Positions 1 through 9,359 are shown, numbered from the stretch's first letter. The stretch: DNA of 64,000 bases from Paucimonas lemoignei (GCA_900475325.1 LS483371.1:1550001-1614000), one strand, 5' to 3'. A program made the numbers and translations. Notes: generated by a model not told the origin, from the letters alone.

Positions 1-242
1 GGCTGTTTGCCCAGCGAAATGCGATACGTCTTCAACGGTTCGCCGCCGCTGATCAACTGCAACTGGCGAACGGATTTGAGTACCAGAACCTTGTCGATTT
101 TCTTGTCGGCGATGTTCTCGACATTGATCACCTTCTCGCCGACGATTTTCTGCTCACTGCCTTTAGGGACGATGGTTTGGGTAAACGCAGCCTGAGACAG
201 GGGCATGAATGACAAGCACAGAGCAGCGAGCAACCAACGCAT
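1..242 (-). CDS. L,D-transpeptidase family protein (N-terminal part, runs off the window)
   Basis: About 80 codons are present, beginning with a typical Sec signal peptide (MRWLLAALCLSFMPLSQA). The mature start has a short lead-in and then the strand pattern ending RISLGKQ, which resembles the entrance to a YkuD-type L,D-transpeptidase domain. That family makes 3-3 peptidoglycan cross-links or attaches proteins to peptidoglycan in the periplasm. The catalytic Cys/His region lies outside the window, so the assignment rests on the N-terminal pattern only. The ATG is the first in-frame start and gives a clean signal peptide. The gene lies just downstream of the NUDIX gene on the same strand, 44 bases after its stop. 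Confidence 0.72.
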   Translation of the reverse strand, partial: MRWLLAALCLSFMPLSQAAFTQTIVPKGSEQKIVGEKVINVENIADKKIDKVLVLKSVRQLQLISGGEPLKTYRISLGKQ

Positions 243-286
243 CGAAACGGTATCCCTGAAGCGGCGCCTTTTATGGGCTGGCCTGA

Positions 287-838
287 TTAAGTGTCTTGAA
301 TGGGCCGCGAGGGCGGCAAGGCTTCGGTGCGCACCGGGTAGAGCTGCTGGCGCCGATCCGCGAAGAAGCATTCTAGGGTACGGCGCACTGTCATGAAAGC
401 CAGCTCCGACCAGGGAATATCCGCCTCATCGAAAAGGCCCACTTCCAGGCTCTCGATGCCTGCGGCAAATTCCGGCGTCGCCAGCTCGCCACGATAGAAC
501 ACATGCACCTGATTGATGTGCGGCACGTCCACCAGCATGTACAACTCCAGGTCACCCAGCGTGGCGCAGGCTTCTTCCACCGTCTCGCGGCGAGCAGCCT
601 GTTCGATGGTTTCGCCGTTCTCCATGAAACCGGCGGGCAAGGTCCAGAAACCCAGGCGCGGCTCGATGGCGCGTCGACACAGCAGCACCTTGTTGTCCCA
701 GACGGCTAGGCTGCCCGCGACGATGTTCGGATTCTGATAATGAATGAAGTGACAATGCCCGCACACGTAGCGCAAGCGGCTGTCGCCTTCAGGGATGCGT
801 TGCTCGACCGGGTTACCGCACTGGCTACAGAATTTCAT
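287..838 (-). CDS. NUDIX hydrolase with N-terminal zinc ribbon
   Basis: This 183-residue protein begins with a zinc ribbon (Cys4, Cys7, Cys26, Cys29), as in NudC/NADH-pyrophosphatase-like NUDIX proteins. A NUDIX fold follows. The NUDIX box runs from about Gly70 to Ala92, with Glu76, Arg84-Glu85 and Glu88-Glu89 in the expected G-x5-E-x7-R-E-x2-E-E spacing. The family cleaves nucleoside diphosphates linked to another moiety. The protein is shorter than NudC (about 260-280 residues) and lacks its C-terminal part, so the substrate is not predictable. The start codon is followed at once by the zinc ribbon, which supports this start. It is transcribed towards the L,D-transpeptidase and away from the second NUDIX gene. 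Confidence 0.88.
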   Translation of the reverse strand: MKFCSQCGNPVEQRIPEGDSRLRYVCGHCHFIHYQNPNIVAGSLAVWDNKVLLCRRAIEPRLGFWTLPAGFMENGETIEQAARRETVEEACATLGDLELYMLVDVPHINQVHVFYRGELATPEFAAGIESLEVGLFDEADIPWSELAFMTVRRTLECFFADRRQQLYPVRTEALPPSRPIQDT

Positions 839-995
839 GAGGGCATTCGGCTGCTGAATTCAGTCGCTATCTTGGCGTGCAAGGCGGGGCATCGGCAAGC
901 GGCTCTTACGTATCGTGTCGCCTTGTCCTACAAGGGCTTGGGCAGCTCGCCGCTTTGGTGCATGATGCGGGTTAGGCAACAGATCGAGATTTCCC

Positions 996-1592
996 ATGCT
1001 GGACGAGCTACTCCGACGTGTAAGCAGTCATACGCCGAGCACCCTCGAAACGGATCGACGTTTTCCCGAGGCTGCGGTGTTGCTGCCGATTACTCGCAGT
1101 GATGAACCGGAGCTGATTCTGACCTTGCGTGCCAGCGGGCTGTCGACCCATGGCGGCGAGGTGGCGTTCCCGGGTGGGCGTCGTGACCCTGAAGATGTGG
1201 ACCTGATTTTCACTGCGCTACGTGAGGCCGAAGAGGAAATTGGCCTGCCGCCTGGCCTGGTGGAGGTCATTGGCCCGCTCAGCCCGCTGATCTCCAAGCA
1301 CGGGATCAAAGTTACGCCTTATGTGGGCCTGATCCCCGACTTTGTCGAATACCGTCCCAACGATGCCGAAATTGCCGCGGTGTTCAGCGTGCCGCTGGAG
1401 TTCTTTCGTCAGGACACGCGTGAGCATACGCATCGCATCGACTATCAGGGCCGCAGTTGGTATGTGCCCAGCTATCGCTATGGCGAGTTCAAAATCTGGG
1501 GCCTGACCGCGATCATGATCGTGGAGTTGATCAATGTGCTCTATGACAGCAAGATCAGCCTGCATCACCCGCCTGAACATTCCGTGATCTGA
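996..1592 (+). CDS. CoA pyrophosphatase-type NUDIX hydrolase
   Basis: This is a 198-residue NUDIX protein of the NudL/YeaB (UPF0035) type, which hydrolyses CoA and its derivatives to phosphopantetheine and 3',5'-ADP. The diagnostic stretch FPGGRRDPEDVD followed by ALREAEEEIGL (about residues 58-86) combines the family's GGR-x-DP signature with the NUDIX glutamates. The length matches the family's usual 190-210 residues. The gene is divergent from the zinc-ribbon NUDIX gene, with 157 bases between the two starts in which no further gene is seen. A DUF1289 gene follows 30 bases downstream and is probably co-transcribed. Confidence 0.88.
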   Translation: MLDELLRRVSSHTPSTLETDRRFPEAAVLLPITRSDEPELILTLRASGLSTHGGEVAFPGGRRDPEDVDLIFTALREAEEEIGLPPGLVEVIGPLSPLISKHGIKVTPYVGLIPDFVEYRPNDAEIAAVFSVPLEFFRQDTREHTHRIDYQGRSWYVPSYRYGEFKIWGLTAIMIVELINVLYDSKISLHHPPEHSVI

Positions 1593-1622
1593 AGATTTAA
1601 GGCCCCAGAGCCAGGAACCCTG

Positions 1623-1820
1623 ATGGAAACCGAACGCCGCGTCGCTTCACCCTGCGTCAGTATCTGCGCGCTGGATAACGACGACATCTGCCTGGGCTGC
1701 CAGCGCACCGTAAAGGAAATCACCGACTGGCACGCCATGGACAACGATCAGCGCCGCGCCGTGCTCAGGCTGTGTCATGAGCGGGCCGAGGCGAGCGGGC
1801 TTGTCTGGAAGCTTTCCTGA
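1623..1820 (+). CDS. DUF1289 family small protein
   Basis: This is a 65-residue protein with four cysteines (11, 15, 23, 26) in the arrangement PC-x3-C-x7-C-x2-C, followed by the EITDW and RRAVL stretches characteristic of DUF1289. The cysteines suggest bound metal, possibly zinc or an Fe-S cluster, but no function is established. It follows the CoA pyrophosphatase gene by 30 bases, so an operon is likely. A REP doublet lies directly downstream. Confidence 0.85.
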   Translation: METERRVASPCVSICALDNDDICLGCQRTVKEITDWHAMDNDQRRAVLRLCHERAEASGLVWKLS

Positions 1821-1840
1821 TTTGCGTAGCGTGTACGTCT

Positions 1841-1914
1841 TGTAGGAGCTGCCGAAAGCTGCGAAAGCGGTCTTTCAGGTAGATCGGCTTCGCAGCCTTA
1901 GGCGGCTCCTACAG
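1841..1914. repeat. REP doublet (REPIN), GTAGGAGC family
   Basis: Inverted arms begin TGTAGGAGCTGCCG and end CGGCTCCTACA around a variable centre. The right arm has one degenerate stretch (CTTAGGCGG). It sits between the DUF1289 gene and the VUT-family gene. Elements of this type are spread by a RAYT transposase acting in trans, and no RAYT gene is in the window. Confidence 0.85.
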
Positions 1915-1986
1915 GGCACCGATACCCATCATCAAGACGCAAGGCTGGTATCATCCCCGCATCTCCCCGCCACATAAGCCTCGCCC

Positions 1987-2454
1987 ATGCTCTTCCTGAT
2001 CGCCTACATCAGCAGCGTTGTGCTGATCAATTTCGCGTTTTCCACTGCGCCCCACCTGGACATCATCTGGTCGGCCTGGGGTGGGTTGGTGTTTGTGCTG
2101 CGCGACATGGTCCAGACCCGTTTCGGGCACGGCGCGATCATTGCCATGCTGGCGGCGCTGGTGCTGTCTTACGTGACCTCCGATCCGACCATCGCACTGG
2201 CCAGCGCCACGGCGTTCGCGGTGTCCGAATGCATTGACTGGCTGGTGTTCACCATCACCAAACGCCCGCTGCATGATCGCCTGTGGCTCAGTTCTGCGTT
2301 GAGTATCCCGGTCGACACCTTCATCTTTTTCGGCCTTATCGATGCACTGACCGCGCCCGTCATCCTGACCGCACTGCTCTCCAAATTCGCCGGTGTGACC
2401 GCCGTCTGGCTGATCATGGTCTGGCGTGCGCGCAAGAACGCGTGTGCGGGCTGA
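1987..2454 (+). CDS. VUT family membrane protein (queuosine-precursor-transporter-like)
   Basis: This 155-residue, very hydrophobic protein has about five predicted membrane segments. The segment VSECIDWLVFTITKR (about residues 79-93) resembles the conserved E-x-ID/W region of the vitamin-uptake-transporter/YhhQ family. YhhQ-type members import queuosine precursors such as preQ0. This protein is shorter than YhhQ (about 220 residues), so the substrate is uncertain. No preQ1 riboswitch could be recognised in the 72 bases upstream. It starts about 70 bases after a REP doublet and ends about 100 bases before purT, on the same strand. Confidence 0.7.
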   Translation: MLFLIAYISSVVLINFAFSTAPHLDIIWSAWGGLVFVLRDMVQTRFGHGAIIAMLAALVLSYVTSDPTIALASATAFAVSECIDWLVFTITKRPLHDRLWLSSALSIPVDTFIFFGLIDALTAPVILTALLSKFAGVTAVWLIMVWRARKNACAG

Positions 2455-2552
2455 GAATTTGCCGGGCTTCGTGGTAAATTGCGCGCCTTTCTCCACCGCG
2501 GTCGCTCGCAAATGGCGGGCTGCCCTCGATATCTGCTCCACGAGGACCTGAC

Positions 2553-3734
2553 ATGACTCAAATCGGAACTCCACTGTCGCCTGTCGCGACCCGCGTATTG
2601 CTCTGCGGTTGCGGCGAGCTGGGCAAGGAAGTCGTGATCGAACTGCAGCGCCTGGGCGTTGAAGTGATCGCTGTCGATCGTTATGCCAATGCGCCAGCCA
2701 TGCAGGTCGCCCACCGCAGCCACGTGGTCAACATGCTCGACGGCGCCGCCTTGCGCGCAGTCATCGAAGCAGAAAAACCGCACTACATCGTGCCGGAAAT
2801 CGAGGCCATCGCCACCGCGACCCTGGTTGAGCTGGAGGCCGAAGGCTTCACGGTCATCCCGACTGCCCGTGCCACACAACTGACCATGAACCGCGAAGGC
2901 ATTCGCCGTCTGGCCGCTGAAGAGCTGGACCTGCCGACCTCGCCTTACCATTTCGCCGACACCTTCGAAGACTACAGCAAGGCCGTGCAGGACCTGGGCT
3001 TCCCGTGTGTGGTCAAGCCGGTGATGAGTTCGTCGGGCAAAGGCCAGAGCTTGTTGCGCACCGCTGACGACGTTCAGAAAGCCTGGGACTACGCGCAGGA
3101 AGGTGGGCGTGCGGGTAAAGGCCGCGTGATCATCGAAGGCTTCATTGACTTCGACTATGAAATCACCTTGCTGACCGTGCGTCATGAGGGCGGCACTACA
3201 TTCTGCGCGCCTGTTGGCCATCGTCAGGAGAAGGGCGACTACCAGGAGTCCTGGCAGCCGCAAGCCATGAGCCCGGTTGCGCTGGCTGAGTCCGAGCGCG
3301 TTGCCAAGGCAGTGACTGAGGCGCTGGGTGGTCGCGGTCTGTTCGGGGTGGAGTTGTTCATCAAGGGCGACAAGGTGTGGTTCAGCGAAGTTTCGCCGCG
3401 CCCTCATGACACTGGCCTGGTGACCCTGATCTCTCAGGACCTTTCGCAGTTCGCACTGCACGCGCGGGCGATTCTGGGCTTGCCTATCCCGTTGATCCGC
3501 CAGTTCGGGCCATCCGCTTCAGCGGTGATCCTGGTGGAAGGGCAGTCCACCCAGACGACCTTCGCCAACCTGGGCGCTGCCCTGAGCGAGCCGGATACCG
3601 CGCTGCGTCTGTTCGGCAAACCTGAAGTTAACGGTCAGCGCCGCATGGGCGTCGCCCTGGCCCGGGACGAGTCCATCGAAGCTGCACGTGCCAAGGCAAC
3701 CCGTTCGTCTCAGGCGGTTAAGGTTCAGTTGTAA
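2553..3734 (+). CDS. purT: Formate-dependent phosphoribosylglycinamide formyltransferase (GAR transformylase 2)
   Basis: This 393-residue ATP-grasp enzyme converts GAR, formate and ATP to formyl-GAR, the folate-independent route for the third step of purine synthesis. The N-terminal part has the [15 protein letters not shown] dinucleotide-binding-like loop. The ATP-grasp region includes [13 protein letters not shown] (about 152-164) and the metal-binding [14 protein letters not shown] (about 275-288). Length and motif order match E. coli PurT (392 residues). The start is preceded by CGAGGACCTGAC, giving a suitable ribosome site. It is a single-gene unit followed by a REP doublet. Confidence 0.97.
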   Translation: MTQIGTPLSPVATRVLLCGCGELGKEVVIELQRLGVEVIAVDRYANAPAMQVAHRSHVVNMLDGAALRAVIEAEKPHYIVPEIEAIATATLVELEAEGFTVIPTARATQLTMNREGIRRLAAEELDLPTSPYHFADTFEDYSKAVQDLGFPCVVKPVMSSSGKGQSLLRTADDVQKAWDYAQEGGRAGKGRVIIEGFIDFDYEITLLTVRHEGGTTFCAPVGHRQEKGDYQESWQPQAMSPVALAESERVAKAVTEALGGRGLFGVELFIKGDKVWFSEVSPRPHDTGLVTLISQDLSQFALHARAILGLPIPLIRQFGPSASAVILVEGQSTQTTFANLGAALSEPDTALRLFGKPEVNGQRRMGVALARDESIEAARAKATRSSQAVKVQL

Positions 3735-3749
3735 GATTCAGCTAGCCCT

Positions 3750-3815
3750 TGTAGGAGCTGCCGCAGGCTGCGAAGACCCTGTCATGGTGTTCGCAGCCTT
3801 CGGCAGCTCCTACAG
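3750..3815. repeat. REP doublet, GTAGGAGC family
   Basis: TGTAGGAGCTGCCGCAGGCTGCGAA faces its inverted copy ending CAGCTCCTACA. It lies between the convergent ends of purT and the MHS transporter gene, where such hairpins can also act as transcription barriers. Confidence 0.88.
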
Positions 3816-3829
3816 GTTTGTGTTACTCA

Positions 3830-5152
3830 TCAGGCAATCTTGTCCAGATCCGCATCGCGGGTTTCTTTCAGGCACAGCACAGCAATCACGCTGATCAATG
3901 CGGCCGCTGATACATATCCCCCCACCCAGCTCAAACCACCCATCGCCACCAGCTTCTGGGCGAAGAAGGGGGCGACTGATGCGCCGACGATTCCTCCCAG
4001 GTTGTAAGCCGCTGATGCTCCGGTGTAGCGAACCCGTGTCGGGAACAGCTCGGGCAGCATGGCGCCCATGGGGGCGAAGGTCACGCCCATCAGGAACAGC
4101 TCGATACACAGGAACAGTGCGACTGCCCAGGTCGTGCCGTGGGTCAACAGCGGTTCCATGGTGAAGCCGGAGAGGATTGCCAGCACGCCACCAATAATCA
4201 GCACCGGACGTCGTCCGAAGCGATCGCTGGCCCAGGCTGCCAGTGGCGTGGCCGCCGCCATGAAAAGCACCGCGAAGCACAGCAGGGCGAGGAAGGTTTC
4301 CCGGCTGTAGCCCAGGGTCGAAACGCCATAGCTCAGGGAAAATACCGTCGAGATGTAAAACAGCGCGTAGCAGACCACCATCGACGCGGCTCCCAGCAGC
4401 ATCGGCGCCCAGTACTGGCTGAACAGCTCCACCAGAGGCATTTTCACTCGCTCGTGGCGAGCAATGGCATTGGCGAAGATCGGCGTCTCCTCAAGCTTCA
4501 GCCGCACGTACAAGCCCACCATAACCAGCACCGCGCTCAGCAGGAACGGAATACGCCAGCCCCATGAGCGAAATTGCTCATCATCCAGGGTCATGGCCAG
4601 GGTCAGGAACAGACCGTTGGCGGCCAGGAAGCCAATGGAAGGGCCCAGTTGCGGGAACATGCCGAACCAGGCGCGTTTGCCTTTGGGCGCATTTTCCGTG
4701 GCGAGCAGTGCTGCGCCGCCCCATTCGCCACCCAGCCCCAGGCCCTGACCGAAACGCAGCACGCACAACAGGATCGGAGCCCAGGCGCCAATCGTCGCGT
4801 AGCCCGGCAACACGCCTATCAAGGTGGTGCAAACGCCCATCAACAGCAAGGAAGCCACCAGCGTTGATTTGCGTCCGATGCGATCGCCGAAATGGCCAAA
4901 CAGTGCAGAGCCCAGTGGTCGCGCCAGAAAGGCGATGCCGAAGGTCAGAAACGCCGACAGCATCTGCGCTGTGCCGGACGTTTGCGGGAAAAACACCGGC
5001 CCGATCACCAGCGCAGCGGCAGTGGCGTAAACATAAAAGTCATAGAATTCGATGGCGGTGCCGATGAAGCTGGCGGTGGCGACGCGGGTCGCCGAGTTGG
5101 CCGGTTTGGCCGGAGCAAGGTCGTTCTCTTGAGCGGCAGAAGTCGTCGTCAT
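3830..5152 (-). CDS. MFS transporter of the metabolite:H+ symporter (MHS) type
   Basis: This is a 12-helix major facilitator of 440 residues. It has the family's loop motif GHFGDRIGRKSTL between helices 2 and 3 and the second copy WASDRFGRRPVL between helices 8 and 9. The opening TASFIGTAIEFYDFYVYATA is typical of ProP/ShiA/KgtP-type symporters that take up organic acids or osmolytes. The exact substrate cannot be read. A longer reading from 5173 exists, but the ATG at 5152 has AGGGA seven bases upstream and begins MTTTSAAQEN, so it is preferred. It is transcribed alone. The 5153-5441 region upstream shows no gene or repeat. Confidence 0.9.
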   Translation of the reverse strand: MTTTSAAQENDLAPAKPANSATRVATASFIGTAIEFYDFYVYATAAALVIGPVFFPQTSGTAQMLSAFLTFGIAFLARPLGSALFGHFGDRIGRKSTLVASLLLMGVCTTLIGVLPGYATIGAWAPILLCVLRFGQGLGLGGEWGGAALLATENAPKGKRAWFGMFPQLGPSIGFLAANGLFLTLAMTLDDEQFRSWGWRIPFLLSAVLVMVGLYVRLKLEETPIFANAIARHERVKMPLVELFSQYWAPMLLGAASMVVCYALFYISTVFSLSYGVSTLGYSRETFLALLCFAVLFMAAATPLAAWASDRFGRRPVLIIGGVLAILSGFTMEPLLTHGTTWAVALFLCIELFLMGVTFAPMGAMLPELFPTRVRYTGASAAYNLGGIVGASVAPFFAQKLVAMGGLSWVGGYVSAAALISVIAVLCLKETRDADLDKIA

Positions 5153-5441
5153 ACGGATATCCCTGACAGTCATCTCGCCTGTCGATGGTCGTCAGCGATG
5201 ACGAGCCACGGCGGCAAACATTAATTATTGTGGGTACAGCGCTGATCAGGTTAGCCCGGATAGGGGCGGGTAGCGTTGGTGATGCCAGGGGTAGGGCACT
5301 GACCAGATGCAAGCTCGGGCATTTCAGGCTGAGTGACTGGCCGGATCACAGGCGGTGCGGGTAGCACACGGATCGGCGGGCTGGATAAGCACGTCGATTA
5401 TAGGAAGGCGACCCTGCGCATAACAAGGGCCTGACAGCGCT

Positions 5442-6698
5442 TTAATTAACGGCGCGGCTTGAGGTGTTTTGCCACATCAGCACCTGGCTGACGCGGTTGT
5501 CCTCGGTCTGCAGGATTTCCAGGCGATACGGGCCGATCTTCAAACAGACAGCGCTTTCCGGGATGGTTTCCAGTGCTTCTGTCACCAGCCCGTTCAGGGT
5601 TTTCGGGCCGTCTGACGGCAGATGCCAACCCAGGCTTTTATTCAGATCACGGATCGATGCTGCGCCATCCACGACCAGGCGGCCATCGGCCTGTGGATGA
5701 ATGTGCGGATTATCCAGCGTCTGCTCGTTTTCGAATTCGCCGACGATTTCTTCGAGAATGTCCTCCAGGCTGACGATGCCCAGGACTTCACCATATTCAT
5801 CGACCACCACACCCAGGCGGCGCTGCTGCTTGTGGAAATTCAGCAACTGCAATTGCAGTGGCGTGCTTTCCGGTACGAAATAAGGTTCGTAGCAGGCAGC
5901 CAGCAACGCTTCCTTGGTCAGTTGCGCCTTAGGCAGCAGGTGGCTGATCTGCCTTGTGTTAAGGACGCCCTGAACCTGGTTGATATCGTTGTGATAGACC
6001 GGCAGGCGGGTATGTCGGGAAATGATCAGGCGCTCGATGATCTGCTCGATGGAGTCATCCAGATTGATGCCGTCCACTTCACTGCGGGGCACAAGGATGT
6101 CATTGACGGTAATGCTGTCCAGCGCGTGGATGCCCGAGAGCACGGGCGAACGCTCAGGCTGATGCTCGTTGACGCCGTCGTGATGCACATCATGGGCATC
6201 TTGCGGCAACTCCAGGTCAGGGTCCTGTTGTGCGGCGGGCTGCTGGTGCCTGGCGAATGGGCGCAGCAGATTGCTGGCGACGACGCTGAACACCCAGGCC
6301 AACGGCCAGACCAATTTCATCGGCAGGCGCAACAGGCCGTTTGCCATGTGCACAATCGCCGCCGGATGGCGCGCTGCAAGCCTGCGCGGGATAAGTTCGG
6401 CGAAGATCAGCGTCACGCTGGTCACCGTGATCCAGGCGAGGGTCGGGCCGTTGTACAGCCAGTAATTGACTGATAGCAGGGTGGCGATGACGGTGATCAG
6501 CACCTTGACCAGTGTGTTGCTGAAAATCAGGCTGGCCAGCTTGAATTCAAGCCTTGGGAGTGCGGCGCTGATGCGCCGGTCGGCTCTGCGCAACACCCTG
6601 AGCTGCTGATGGGCGGCTTCAATGGCGGTAAACAGTGCAGACCAGAGGATCAGCAGGAGCACGACGCCCAGCAGAGGGCCGATTGGCAAATTATCCAT
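5442..6698 (-). CDS. CNNM/CorC-type membrane protein with CBS domains (HlyC/CorC family)
   Basis: This 418-residue protein has an N-terminal DUF21 transmembrane domain (about residues 1-170), then a CBS pair containing VNDILVPRSEVDGI and VVDEYGEVLGIVSLEDILEEIVGE. It ends in a C-terminal CorC_HlyC domain. The family is linked to magnesium/cobalt efflux and ion homeostasis at the inner membrane. The ATG at 6698 opens directly into the first membrane helix. A longer reading from 6752 would overlap the upstream CcsA-like gene and adds a non-hydrophobic stretch, so it is rejected. It starts 13 bases after the CcsA-like gene and is probably co-transcribed with it. Confidence 0.9.
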   Translation of the reverse strand: MDNLPIGPLLGVVLLLILWSALFTAIEAAHQQLRVLRRADRRISAALPRLEFKLASLIFSNTLVKVLITVIATLLSVNYWLYNGPTLAWITVTSVTLIFAELIPRRLAARHPAAIVHMANGLLRLPMKLVWPLAWVFSVVASNLLRPFARHQQPAAQQDPDLELPQDAHDVHHDGVNEHQPERSPVLSGIHALDSITVNDILVPRSEVDGINLDDSIEQIIERLIISRHTRLPVYHNDINQVQGVLNTRQISHLLPKAQLTKEALLAACYEPYFVPESTPLQLQLLNFHKQQRRLGVVVDEYGEVLGIVSLEDILEEIVGEFENEQTLDNPHIHPQADGRLVVDGAASIRDLNKSLGWHLPSDGPKTLNGLVTEALETIPESAVCLKIGPYRLEILQTEDNRVSQVLMWQNTSSRAVN

Positions 6699-6711
6699 AA
6701 TCAGCGGGCCG

Positions 6712-7524
6712 TCAGATGTGCAGAATGAATTCGCGTACCAGCTTGCTGCCAAAATAGGCCAGCATCAGCAGGCAAAAACCGCCCAGGGTCCAGCGGATAG
6801 CTTTGTGTCCGCGCCAGCCGAGCCGGTTGCGACCCCACAGCAGCACACTGAAAACCACCCAGGCCAGACAGGCCAGCAGGGTCTTGTGCACCAGGTGCTG
6901 GGCAAACAGGTTTTCGACAAACAGCCAGCCGGAAATCAATGACAGCGACAGCAGCGCCCAGCCAGCCCAGAGGAAGCCGAACAGCAGGCTTTCCATGGTT
7001 TGCAGGGGCGGGAAGTTCTTGATCAGGCCCGAAGGATGCTTGTGCTTGAGCTGATAATCCTGGACCAGCAGCAGCAAGGCCTGGAACACCGCAATGGTGA
7101 ACATGCCGTAGGCCAGGATGGAAAGCAGGATATGGCTGAGGATGCCGGGTTCCTCAACGATGGGTTGCACCGTACCTGCTGGGGCGAATTGCGCCAGCAG
7201 CACCGTGATCAATCCCAGCGGGAACAGCAGCACCAGAAGGTTTTCCACCGGAATGCGCACAGTGGCCAACAGCGTTAGGGCGATGACCGCAACCGCGATC
7301 AGGCTGGCGGCGCTGAAGAAGTCCAGCCCAAGCCCGATAGGGCGGATCAACTGCGAGAACAATCCGAACGCATGCGCAACCACTGCCAGCGTTCCAAGCA
7401 GGCAAAGCAGCCGTTTGTCGGCGCGTGTGGCCTGGCTGAGGCGTATGCCTTGATAGATTGTCGCAGCGGCATAAAGGCAGGCGGCGGCGAGGCTGGGTAG
7501 CAGGCTGGGTGGCAAAGGGAACAT
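6712..7524 (-). CDS. CcsA-like inner membrane protein (YpjD type)
   Basis: This 270-residue protein has about eight membrane segments and belongs to the cytochrome c assembly (CcsA/CcmC) superfamily, in the YpjD branch found next to ffh in many gamma-proteobacteria. The family binds or handles haem, but the YpjD role is not settled. The tryptophan-rich segment FGFLWAGWALLSLSLISGW is the likely equivalent of the WWD region. The start at 7524 (MFPLPPSL) opens into the first helix. Readings from farther upstream would run into the ffh promoter region. It is divergent from ffh and upstream of the CorC-like gene. Confidence 0.85.
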   Translation of the reverse strand: MFPLPPSLLPSLAAACLYAAATIYQGIRLSQATRADKRLLCLLGTLAVVAHAFGLFSQLIRPIGLGLDFFSAASLIAVAVIALTLLATVRIPVENLLVLLFPLGLITVLLAQFAPAGTVQPIVEEPGILSHILLSILAYGMFTIAVFQALLLLVQDYQLKHKHPSGLIKNFPPLQTMESLLFGFLWAGWALLSLSLISGWLFVENLFAQHLVHKTLLACLAWVVFSVLLWGRNRLGWRGHKAIRWTLGGFCLLMLAYFGSKLVREFILHI

Positions 7525-7631
7525 AAATCCTGATGGACGGGCCGCAAAGGCGCTGAGTTTGGCATAGAACCGACATTTCACGAAAGACCACAGAAGCAGA
7601 CTCCGTGGTGTCCGTCCAGCGGAGTCTTCGC

Positions 7632-7637
7632 TATAAT
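7632..7637 (+). promoter_or_regulatory. Probable -10 element of the ffh promoter
   Basis: A perfect TATAAT lies about 100 bases before ffh in the divergent ccsA-like/ffh intergenic region. No good -35 box is visible at the usual spacing, so the call is tentative. Confidence 0.4.
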
Positions 7638-7734
7638 CCGCGACCTGCTCAAGCCGCAGGCTCGCCGAGCGCCATATTTATTACGGGCCGGGCCGCACCA
7701 ACCGGGGTTCGACAAGAGCCTGAAAGGATCGCGC

Positions 7735-9111
7735 ATGTTTGAAAATCTGACAGACCGTCTCTCGCAGACGCTGCGCCATGTCACTGGCAAGGCGAAGCTG
7801 ACCGAGGACAACATCAAAGACACCTTGCGCGAAGTGCGTATGGCTTTGCTCGAAGCCGACGTTGCCTTGCCGGTGGTCAAAGACTTCGTCAACAAGGTCA
7901 AGGAACGCGCTGTCGGCACGGAAGTGTCCCGCAGCCTGACGCCGGGCCAGGCGTTCGTGAAGATCGTCCAGGCTGAACTGGAAGACATGATGGGGGCCGC
8001 CAACGAAGAGCTGAGCCTGGCCGTCACGCCTCCAGCGGTCATCCTGATGGCAGGTTTGCAGGGTGCGGGTAAAACCACCACTGCGGGCAAGCTGGCCAAG
8101 TTTCTCAAAGAGCGCAAAAAGAAAACCGTCATGGTGGTCTCGGTGGACGTATACCGTCCTGCGGCCATCAAGCAGCTGGAAACCCTGGCCAACGACATCG
8201 GTGTCACGTTCTTCGCCTCCGACATCAGCCAGAAGCCGATTGATATCGCCCAGGCGGCTATCAAGGAAGCCAAGCTCAAGTTCATCGACGTGGTCATTGT
8301 CGATACCGCCGGGCGTCTGCACATCGATGTCGAGATGATGGGCGAGATCCAGGAGCTGCATACCGCCCTCAAGCCTGCTGAAACCCTGTTTGTGGTTGAC
8401 GCCATGACCGGTCAGGATGCGGCCAACACGGCCAAGGCATTCGGCGACGCATTGCCGCTCACCGGTGTGATCCTGACCAAGGTCGATGGTGATGCGCGTG
8501 GCGGTGCGGCGTTGTCCGTGCGTGCCATCACTGGCAAGCCGATCAAGTTCATCGGTATGGGCGAGAAGAGCGACGCGCTCGAGCCGTTCCACCCGGACCG
8601 TATCGCTTCACGCATCCTGGGCATGGGCGACGTCCTCAGCCTGATCGAGCAGGCCGAGCAGACCCTCGATAAAGACAAGGCCGACAAACTGGCCAAAAAG
8701 CTGAAGAAGGGCAAAGGCTTCGACCTCGAAGACTTCCGTGATCAGCTGCAACAAATGAAGAACATGGGCGGCCTTGGCGGGCTCATGGACAAACTGCCGA
8801 GCATCGGCGGCGTCAATCTGTCGCAAATGGGCAATGCCCAGGGCGCCGCAGAGAAACAGTTCAAACAGATGGAAGCCATCATCAATTCGATGACACCGGC
8901 CGAGCGTCGTGACCCGGAGCTGATCAGCGGTTCGCGCAAGCGTCGCATCGCCATGGGTTCAGGTACTCAGGTTCAGGACATCGGGCGTCTGATCAAGCAG
9001 CATAAACAGATGCAAAAGATGATGAAAAAATTCTCCGCCAAAGGCGGAATGCAGAAAATGATGCGCGGCATGGGCGGAATGTTGCCCGGCGGCGGCATGC
9101 CGAAAATGTGA
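7735..9111 (+). CDS. ffh: Signal recognition particle protein Ffh (SRP54)
   Basis: This 458-residue GTPase binds 4.5S RNA and signal sequences and delivers ribosomes to FtsY at the membrane. It has an N domain, a G domain with P-loop GLQGAGKTTTAGKL from residue 107, DTAGRLHID as the G3 motif, and TKVDGDARGG as G4. The C-terminal M domain is strongly methionine-rich (MQKMMKKF, MMRGMGGMLPGGGMPKM). Length is normal for the family. The ribosome site AGCCTGAAAGGATCGCGC precedes the ATG. The gene stands upstream of the rpsP operon, as is usual in Pseudomonas. Confidence 0.98.
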   Translation: MFENLTDRLSQTLRHVTGKAKLTEDNIKDTLREVRMALLEADVALPVVKDFVNKVKERAVGTEVSRSLTPGQAFVKIVQAELEDMMGAANEELSLAVTPPAVILMAGLQGAGKTTTAGKLAKFLKERKKKTVMVVSVDVYRPAAIKQLETLANDIGVTFFASDISQKPIDIAQAAIKEAKLKFIDVVIVDTAGRLHIDVEMMGEIQELHTALKPAETLFVVDAMTGQDAANTAKAFGDALPLTGVILTKVDGDARGGAALSVRAITGKPIKFIGMGEKSDALEPFHPDRIASRILGMGDVLSLIEQAEQTLDKDKADKLAKKLKKGKGFDLEDFRDQLQQMKNMGGLGGLMDKLPSIGGVNLSQMGNAQGAAEKQFKQMEAIINSMTPAERRDPELISGSRKRRIAMGSGTQVQDIGRLIKQHKQMQKMMKKFSAKGGMQKMMRGMGGMLPGGGMPKM

Positions 9112-9259
9112 TGTACGGCGTGCGGAGTCATCTGCGCGCCTCACCACTGGGAGCTAAACCTCCCGCAAATGCCCGCCTGGCGGGCTCACACCAGCCGTCG
9201 ATACTGGCGGTTCCTTGGCAAATCTTGATGGCATGCCCATAGGCGCCGGAAAAAGACAT

Positions 9260-9287
9260 TTGCAAAAGTCCGGATATTCCTTAGAAT
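9260..9287 (+). promoter_or_regulatory. Sigma-70 type promoter of the rpsP-rimM-trmD-rplS operon
   Basis: TTGCAA (9260-9265) and TAGAAT (9282-9287) are separated by 16 bases and lie 73 bases before the rpsP start. The boxes were read by eye; no transcript data are used. Upstream, at 9171-9185, a GCCCGCC/GGCGGGC hairpin without a T tract may help end ffh transcription. Confidence 0.6.
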
Positions 9288-9359
9288 ATGCGGCCTTTCG
9301 GGCACCTATGCCCGCTGTGCATCTTAGATTTGCAGCACCGACTACAGGAACGATGTTCA

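Noticed and set aside
1915..1986. preQ1 riboswitch before the VUT-family gene
   Set aside because: Neither the short hairpin nor the A-rich tail of a preQ1-I aptamer is visible.
2169..3461. 430-codon minus-strand frame opposite purT
   Set aside because: Shadow of purT.
5153..5441. Extra gene or repeat between the MHS transporter and the CorC-like gene
   Set aside because: Searched on both strands; only short frames and no inverted repeat of note.
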